Assembly: GCA_024516035.1 (NCBI GenBank)
Contig: CM044959.1
Coordinates: 31,606,189 to 31,670,188 of the forward strand
Source of the DNA: Bactericera cockerelli
Taxonomy: Eukaryota; Arthropoda; Insecta; Hemiptera; Triozidae
DNA: 64,000 nucleotides
Direction of reading: 5' to 3'
Shown here piece after piece: positions 49,801 to 58,800 of this stretch (within the stretch, counting starts at the first letter, position 1; each line of letters starts with the position of its first letter). The position numbers and the translations under genes are program-made. Below the pieces are notes generated by a model, which saw only the letters and a program-made list of their open reading frames with translations, was not told the DNA's origin and ran no database searches.

Positions 49801-52800
49801 ACCAATGTTCCCTTGACTCTACTTTTTTTTTAAGCTTTATTAGGAACACAAAGTACACAGGTAACAGTATAAAATTAAGAAAAGAAAAAAAAAAAACAAA
49901 AAAATGACAAAATAAATAAGTAAAAAAAAAAAAAAAATAATAATAATGTCCTACCTAAAGGGCGGGGTTATTGCCGGGGGCAATCTCTTCCACCCAACCC
50001 TTATTTATGTTTGTGTTTATTACCTTGTGTTTCTCCGGGGTGCTCTGGCGAGATTTCGCCTGCGGACTGTTGTTAGTTCCGAGGCTGGAAGTGGCTGAAC
50101 CCGTCTTGCGAGATCTCCTGGCAACGCCTCCGCTCAGACTAGACTCGCTGGCTGTGTTGTTGTTGTTGTTATTGCGGAGATTCAGAAGTGAGCGGGTGCT
50201 GTGAAACAAGAGAATGAGTTTTAGAAGCTGGAATTAAATGTAGGAGAACACTGCAAGTTTGAATGCCATTGGGTTCACCAACCCGTCAATTTTTTTCTAT
50301 TGGTAAATATTCAAACTTTAAATATAATTAAAACTTGATTGAATTGATACGCAATAGATAGTAAAAGCTTTGAACTTACACGGATTATCTTGCTCGTAAT
50401 ATGGATCTGAGCCCAAGCGTGTCAGAACTCAGATAGGGACAAGAATTCCTTAAGGAATGTTACTTTCCAAGTCATAAAAAAGATAATCTTTTTTTCTCGA
50501 AAATAAACATATTTGTAAATATTTTACCATTGCACATTTGTCATACACATCAGCATTTACTAACTGATCATAACTCGAATTTTCCCTCTGTTTTTCTTAT
50601 TCTCTGTCTTTCAAAAAGCACTACGCAAAATTCGAGTTATAATAGGGAATGACAAATATACGTCATAAAATAATCGTATTCCCTTAAGCAGTAGGTACAA
50701 GCATTTATTGAATAAATTAATAAAACACGCTGCTCAGAGTTTGCACATTTGGAATGAATTCAAAAAGTGAAACTCAATTGTTACTATCTTGCACTGACAC
50801 AAGTTCAAGCATTACGAATAAATCACATCACCTTATCCCCCTCACACACTAAAGAAATGTAATTTTCTTTTTCTTCTTATTTTAATATGTATAACAAAAT
50901 CATAAATTTAATTATTGAGAACTATATACGTAGTAAATTGTTGAAGCAGCTGTCAACGAATCAAGTAACACATAAAAATTATTCACAAAAGAAGAAAAAA
51001 AAAGGTATTTTTACATTCGGGCAAATATTCGGCACCATCTAACGAAATGAACCAGTGTCCTTCGAGCACAGTGGTAAACTGACCACTAGCTCAAGAGGAG
51101 TGACCGTTGACAAGGAAATCCAAGAACCAATGTCAAGGATTTGCTCTATTTTTATCACAAGGAATCCGATACCCCGTACAGTGTCCATATGATTGACTCC
51201 CGTATCAAGTGATGGGAGACGGGCCTGGAGGGCTAGACAATACAGGATGTAAGAGGTAACGGAGAGTCTAGACACCTTCACAATGGACAGTATGGACACA
51301 CTCGGATGGAAAACCAAAAACACCAAAACAAACAACCACATCGCATTATATTTGATTCGCTAGACTTACGCGTGTTATTAGAAAACTAGCAGTGAACCCG
51401 CCAGTAACTGAGAGACGTGAAGAGAGAGACTCAATGAAATAATGCATGACGGTAATCGGTTTTTCCTAAGTCCCGCCCACAAAATTTGATGGGCCAAAAA
51501 CCTTCATGAGGTGTAAGGAGTAACGCGATCAGAGGAATGGTTTAGAATAGCGCTAATGTCAATACTGATAATGAATTAACTTTAATTTTTGATTTCACAT
51601 TTTGAATTCTAAAGGTGATACTCTTTCTTCAACCTTCATTTTAAGTTATTTTAAGCCATCGTCAAACAAAAAACGTCATCATCTTGCACGAGAAGAAATC
51701 TTAATTTGCTGAAAGTCTTTCATATACCTACTAGGGGGAGGAAAATTATCGTAAAAAGAGCTGAAGGAATTCAGTCTGATAACACAAAGAGGATAGCGAA
51801 CACGCAGGTAGCAGACATAGGAGGTAGGTACGAGTACATAATGCATTCCAATACAAACTACACAATACGACCATTAACTCATTGTATTCTCAGACCAAGA
51901 ACACAAGAAACCTTCACTTATCAGAGAAAATTATTGATTCCAACTCGGGATACACCCTAAAATCAACACGGAGAGAAAAGATTAGCCCACACTGAGTAGT
52001 ATGTTAGGTATAGTATTGTTTATTGATTGCTCAAAAAGTTTTATCAATCCCACTGCTATCAGGGTCACGTTCATAGTCATCGGAAAATTATTCACTCCAA
52101 TGGAATAGGTCTAGCATTTCCATTGCCGTGTCCGTGTTTGCTATCAAATTTCTCCGCGCTGACCCGCCGCTCTCTCGTGGAAGGCGAGAGGAAAATTGCT
52201 TGCATCCGCTGTGGTTGAAATTGACACTCTGGAATTGGCATTGAGGTATCAATAGTGTAAACATCACACACAAGTCTGCAGGGCCCGAAGTCGAGAGTTC
52301 GATTCGATAGAAGCAACATTGGTGGGTCTCTTGATCGCAACAAAATATTGAGGAAAATGTTGGTTTCTCGTGGTTATTTTTATTTCGGCTAACGTTTAAA
52401 AATCTTGATAACATTTCTCGCAATAAAGCATAATTGGACGACCTATCTTGTGCTGACAGTCTGAATTACTAATTAAAGCACTCTTATACCTACTTGTAAT
52501 TTTTCTCGGCGAAATAAGTAGCAAATGAAAAAGTCTACCATCTAACCCAAAAGACAATGCACAATTTTACATGGCATATTCACCACAATAAAATAGTGCA
52601 ACGGACTTTTGTCTTATCCAGGCAGCGTAATTATTATTGTTATCAATTAGATAAAACTGCTCACAGAGAATCGCACTCAATGATAAGAGCGGAAACTGAA
52701 CCATCACACGAGTAATCCTTGCTGCAGTTTCCTAGTAGGTACTCCTACAGTAGTCCCTAACTGCTCCTGATTATTCGGTCACTTATCAGAGTTGCGAGAT

Positions 52801-55800
52801 TAAATAAACACAGTTTAGTGATTTGAACTTGAGTCCGAATCAGCTAAAATGAACTCAAGATCAACACGGGCGAATGCGACTTGATACAACAAAGCCACAG
52901 CGGAAATGATAATAGAAAATAGACTCTTGATGAGAAGATTAACCGCTGGGCGGGAGTTGTATCACAAACATCTTCTACCAACGACGAACCGCCAACCTTG
53001 AGAGGGTAATTTGATCATTTAGAACCTAACCTGTTTTACTTAGAACGCCTAAAAATGACGGACGAAAAATTTTTCATTTGTTTTACCTTGAGTTGTGTAA
53101 AACTGTATGAGTTTCTTTTTAGACCTATAGAATTTTATTAAATAGCTAATTATTAATGATTCAAACAAAAACTACTAATGTATTTTACAATAGTTGATAA
53201 AAAAGGCATATTTTCTGTTGAGATGCTGGTTCAGGCCCTAATGAGTAATAGAGAACAGAAGAATACAATTAGATGAATATAGTTCCTAAGTCAGCCACGT
53301 ATTAATCATGTGTGTGGGAAAGACCCGTTACGCCGCGAGATTAATACTTCATTACACTCATTCAACAATCAAGGATAAGGTGAAACTTGTCAGAATATTA
53401 CAAAACTAGCGAGAGAGAAGATAAGAAATGGGGAAAATACATTCATTCATACGAGATAGGAACAGGACGGGTCACTGGGAATACTGTGAGGAAACGTCAG
53501 AGAAATATTGAAAAATATTTTAATAGCATTATCAGCGTGACTGGTTTCAATGAAAGAGGCATTAAAAGTTCTATTTTAGGTGTTCCGAGTTCGAGTTTGG
53601 GACGGAGGAATCAATCTCTAATCGAGCCAATGGTTTCAATCTACTATTACACCTAAGAAAAGAACCAACTATTTGTCAACTTGTAGTACACCATCATAAT
53701 AGACAGGATAGAAAAGCTGATCCTGAAGTCACTATCAGTAATCTTGACGAGGCTGAGTGTACGACAAGAAGGGGCAAAACACAATCAATAATGATTTTTA
53801 GTGCTTTGATTAATTTATTTAATCAAGCTCGCCGGAAGGCGAGCGCTCGTCAAGTAGCGCCAGCCAACCGGCCTATATTAACACGAAACAGAGTTTATTT
53901 TGTTTTGTTTTAAAGATTACTTCGCCATTTTAGAGTTTAATACCTGTTAGTTCCGAAATACAGTTGTTTCCACGCCCATTGTAGGTCGTAAGACGTTACC
54001 ATAACTCAGTTTCCGTGATCAAATAAAGAGTTGCTCTATTTTTATTTTTTATATAATTGTCTACACTTTATTTTTGTTAAGAACATACACAAAGCAATTA
54101 CTGACAATGATGGTATTTGAATGTTAATTTCATATACGTATTGTTTGAAACGGGTAAATTTAAACTTGTCTATTTCTTTCACCCGTCTCTTCTGCTATAT
54201 TACTGCCACCACGATGGCATCACTCAAGGGACGGTAAGTTGCCAAGTGTAACGGTGCAAATCCCCACCAGGAAAAACTACGCCACTGAGATTACCTAGTG
54301 ACGTCATCGATGTCTCCAGGAGAACAGATTTATATGGAATGCATTTCGTGCTGACAGGTTGGGCGTTGCTATGTATTCTCCGGGCGACACTTCATCCCAC
54401 AGGAAGTCAACTCATGAGGAAACAAGACTCCATCCAATCACCTTGCACAACAGCTTTTCTTAATTGGCCAAATGGTCTGAGAACTTCTAGGTTGTGGGTT
54501 CAATTACAACCAAAGGGAATAATTCTGAGTAGCTAATCTATTTGCTTAACAGAGACTGACTTTTTCCTTACCATTTCTTCTTACTTAGGGATTGTGAAAC
54601 CATCTTTTAAACTGTTCTTTCTGTGAAACCATTTTTCATAAAATTGACCGAATGATTTTGGAAGAAATGTGGCATGATTTTCTAGATGAATTTTCAGTAT
54701 AACAATACACAAAACCTGATTCTGTGCCAAGTAACGTAATGAAATCAGCCAACATGTTTGTAAACTTCCGAACCGGATTGGTGGTATCAGTAGAAGAAAA
54801 AGAAGAAGACCAACTTCGGTTGAGCAATTGACTAATTAGTCTGCTATCTTCTGACCACCCATCAATGGGTAGTTGGGTAGGTATGGGATAGGTGGGCCGT
54901 GGGCTCAGTTTGGCACTCTTGTGAAGGTCAAAGTGAGTAGGAAAGAAATGAACTGTTGGAAGCTTGTCTAGGAAGCAGCATATACATTGAAATTATGTAT
55001 TATTTAAATATATATCTCAGGCAACGCCCACTCCTGCGGATCAAACATTGAGGCCCGGGTTCAAATCTCGGGTGAGTTTTCTCTTCCATTAATTACAATG
55101 ACGAGTCATTAAGAACCCATCAGTCTAATGAAAAATCGGCTTCCTGCACCATCGTAGATTACATGTAGAAGGGACCAATGTCCGGCGGAACACTGATCTC
55201 ATGCTAAGTAACGTCGTGCATGGAGAGGACATGGAATGGTATCCAATCCATTAGCTATCAAATTGCTGAAAAGTAGACAAGTACTTAAATAGTTATATAG
55301 GAACAAGAGAAGATTGTATGTTAAAAACAAATAAATAATTAGTTTTGCTGAGAGCAGTTAATATGAGAAGCTACCCTGGAATGATAGGCAAAGCTCTGGT
55401 CGTTATAACCGATGGTTATATCGCACATGGAAATATGTGGTTCAGGACGAGCCAACTTTCAAATAAAGTTGGCTGGAGACCATCACTCACCCCTCCAGCT
55501 ATAGCCAAGCTGGCTACAACAACAACAACAACATAACCGATGGTCAATATTGTTGAAAGTGAAAATGCCCAACATTACCCCTCCAGCTATAGCCAAGCTG
55601 GCTACAACAACAACAACAACATAACCGATGGTCAATATTGTTGAAAGTGAAAATGCCCAACATTTTCAGTAAAAAAAAAGATTATTTTTAGGCTCTCTTT
55701 TGTTTAACCTGAAGATTTTGTAGAGTCTGAAGGGGTGTTTCTTAATTCGGATTGTTCAAATAAATTTGAAACTATCAACAACGTTTGCATACTATTAAAA

Positions 55801-58800
55801 AAATTTTCATGAAAAGGTACCAAATTTCTATTTTCAATTGAAAGTAAAACCTCTATTGGAGTTTTTCTAGTTGTATTTATTCGCGATTCGCTGACTTTTC
55901 AAGTTTTAAAAAACGTCCTTCAGATTCCGGGTTTTTCTACCTGACACCGTGTTTTAAGCTGCATTTTGGCCATTTCTTGGGTCTCAAATTGTTATTATAT
56001 TTTTCAGAAATCTCTACTTCGATAAGGAAGGTGTGCTTTCTAAAACAAAGGAAAATATATTATAAGTAAAAATACCATATAAATCATTCCAAATATTACA
56101 TACCGATCACAAGAGAAGCATTCCCAACATTTGAACATATAGGTTTATTCAATTCATTGCATTGAAACCAAAATTTAAAACACAAGTTTTCAATTTTAAA
56201 CTTTATAATGAAAATATTAAGTTGAACAAAGGTTCAAGAGGTTTTTTATTTCAATTCATTGCTTTGAAATCAAAATTAAAACACAAGTTTTCAATTTTAA
56301 ACTTTATAATAAAAAATTATAGTACAAAGGTTCAAGAGGTTTTTTATTCAATTCATTGCTTTGAAACCAAAATTAAAACACAAGTTTTCAATTTTAAACT
56401 TTATAATAAAAAAATTATTGTACAAAGGTTCAAAACAACACAAAGTTTTCAATTTTAAACTAGTACAAATTATGTGTTTTAAATACACTAAATATTTTCT
56501 ATTTATGAATATTAATAATTACAATTAACAAAAAGTTAACAAATACAATAATAACTATGCAGAGGAAAGTAAACACTGACCACACGCGGGAGTATTAGCC
56601 GTGACTAGCGTGTCACGGAAAACTGCTTCTCGCAACACAATAGTACAATTATCATTGTGCTGATTTTCACACAAGTCACAAGAGTATTTACACTTCTCCA
56701 CTACGCGTGATTTACATAAAAAAAAACATGCGTTAACCGACTTGATGCCCGACTGAAAATTGGGAAACACCGAGAAATAGCGACAGCGCGGCGATTAAAA
56801 GGAAATTTATAATTAATTGAATTGAAAACGACACTCAGGGTACTAGGTAGGGGATGTCACTTGTCATTGGATTCCCCGCGAAATAAAAGAGGACACTCAA
56901 CGCACTGGAAAAATTCCAAACAATGGCCGAGTTGGAAACTTAATTGAATCACCTGATTCGTCCGTTGCATCAGAAGATCGTGGAGAAAAGCTTTGGTTTG
57001 CTCTTTCACCGAGTCTACACAACACTGGCGGTGTAGATATAGTGATAACGACAGCGCTGCTGATAACAATAAACGGCGTGACCTTGAGTTTCCGAGATAT
57101 AGTTCGAGTAGACAGTAATAATAAATTCGTCTCTCCCTATCAATTGAGATTTCTTCCACAGTGCGCGAGAGAAGCCGAGTGATGAGAGAGCGAAATGCTG
57201 CTGTGTAGAGACCTTGGTCCAAAATCAAGGTGTAAGGTTTTTGCCAAAAATAGAAGGATAAGTAACAGTCAATGTTCGATTTCAAGGGTGGATACTGAGG
57301 GTCCCAAAAAGTGTTATTTAATTCAATAATTAATTCATTGTGTTTGACTGTAAGACAGTGTAGGACTAAATGTAAGAATCTTGGAAAATATACACGTCAA
57401 CGTACAAGTAGATCTACATCCGACAGGACTCACATAAAGCTAAGCTTATAAAAGCATAGGAGCTAGAAAATACATCAGCACAATACATATCAGCAGAAAA
57501 CTAATTCATCCGTTCTTTTCTTCGCACACTGTAACAACCGCATAGCATACGTCACATATTTAGATGCAATATACATGTACTTGAATACCTATTGTTCTAT
57601 TAGCAAGACAAACATCGTCACAAGTGTGGTGCGCTATCGCCAAAAACAACGTTTTCATAGATAGTAGGTTATCATAATAGTAGTACCATAAATAATTCAA
57701 AAACATCAGCAACCTGCCACGACAGTTTCCCACTCGGTCTAAAAAAGAAAGCTAAGAGTTGATAACAAGACCCCAAAAACAAAACATCAAACAAATTAAT
57801 TTTGCATTTTCTTTATTTTTATAAAGAACTTCAGTATTTGTGCTTTTTGGGGCTCAAAGATACCATCATATAGGTGGGTATTATTTGACTATTAGGCTTT
57901 TTTAAGAGTTTCACCCTTATAGCTTGAAGCAAATAACAAAGAGACTGATGGATGTTGCAAGTTACATTTATTCCAAGAAACTTCAAAAGCAGATTTTATG
58001 TACTAAAAGGAAGGTAACAAATACTTCAGGCAGTTTATAACTGCCGAAACCTATGGGAATATCACTCGACATAAATCTACATACATAATCTACTTTAAAC
58101 CGAGACATGAGTACATGACAAATCGTATCTTTATGGCATCTCTCTGAGTAGATCATCTATGTACCTAAACTCTATCCATCTTCTTTATGGCAACTATCAA
58201 TAACAACAGCTAGATTGCACACAATACACATACTTGCATGAGTAATCTCTATTTACTTACAGGGTCGACAAAAAATGGACTTCAAAATAATATCCCAGCT
58301 ACCAATTTAGTACTGCCGGAAAAGTCAACAAACAAACATGCACCTGGTACCTAAGATGGAAAAAATCTGAAGGCACAATCAGCGAATTGCTGGATAATAT
58401 TAAAGCGAAAATTGTTCTCATGAACAGATAAAATACCTGATGTTCGTAGTATTAAATATCCTGATACTGAGCAACATTACTTGACCATACAGGGCAACAA
58501 GAATTGCCAGCAGCAAATAATAACTTTTTATTAGTAAGAAAAATCCATCAAACTCATCTTAAAAGACTGTCTATCAGTGAGCTTTCGGGCTATCCAGAGA
58601 ATCTCTTACATTCCGATAAATTATAGATACAGTGTGGAATTCTGCCCGCCATGTCGGCACTGTATCTATTTCTCTAACACTACTGTACACCCGAGGCATG
58701 GCACTTCATACATTTTTTTACTAACCCTACCTACAGCCGAAGCATGGCCTTATATTTATCCTAGCCTATCTTAGCCTTACTATACTGGCACCTTATCGGG

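Noticed and set aside
53387..53656. 89-codon plus-strand frame
   Set aside because: No domain, AT-driven codon use, no supported splice sites.
56555..56770. Cys-rich 71-residue minus-strand frame
   Set aside because: No recognisable motif spacing, signal peptide or splice support; kept only as a note on the intron.
56857..57285. 142-codon minus-strand frame
   Set aside because: No domain, not joined to WNK phase chain (exon 1 joins exon 2 directly in phase), and composition like the surrounding intron.
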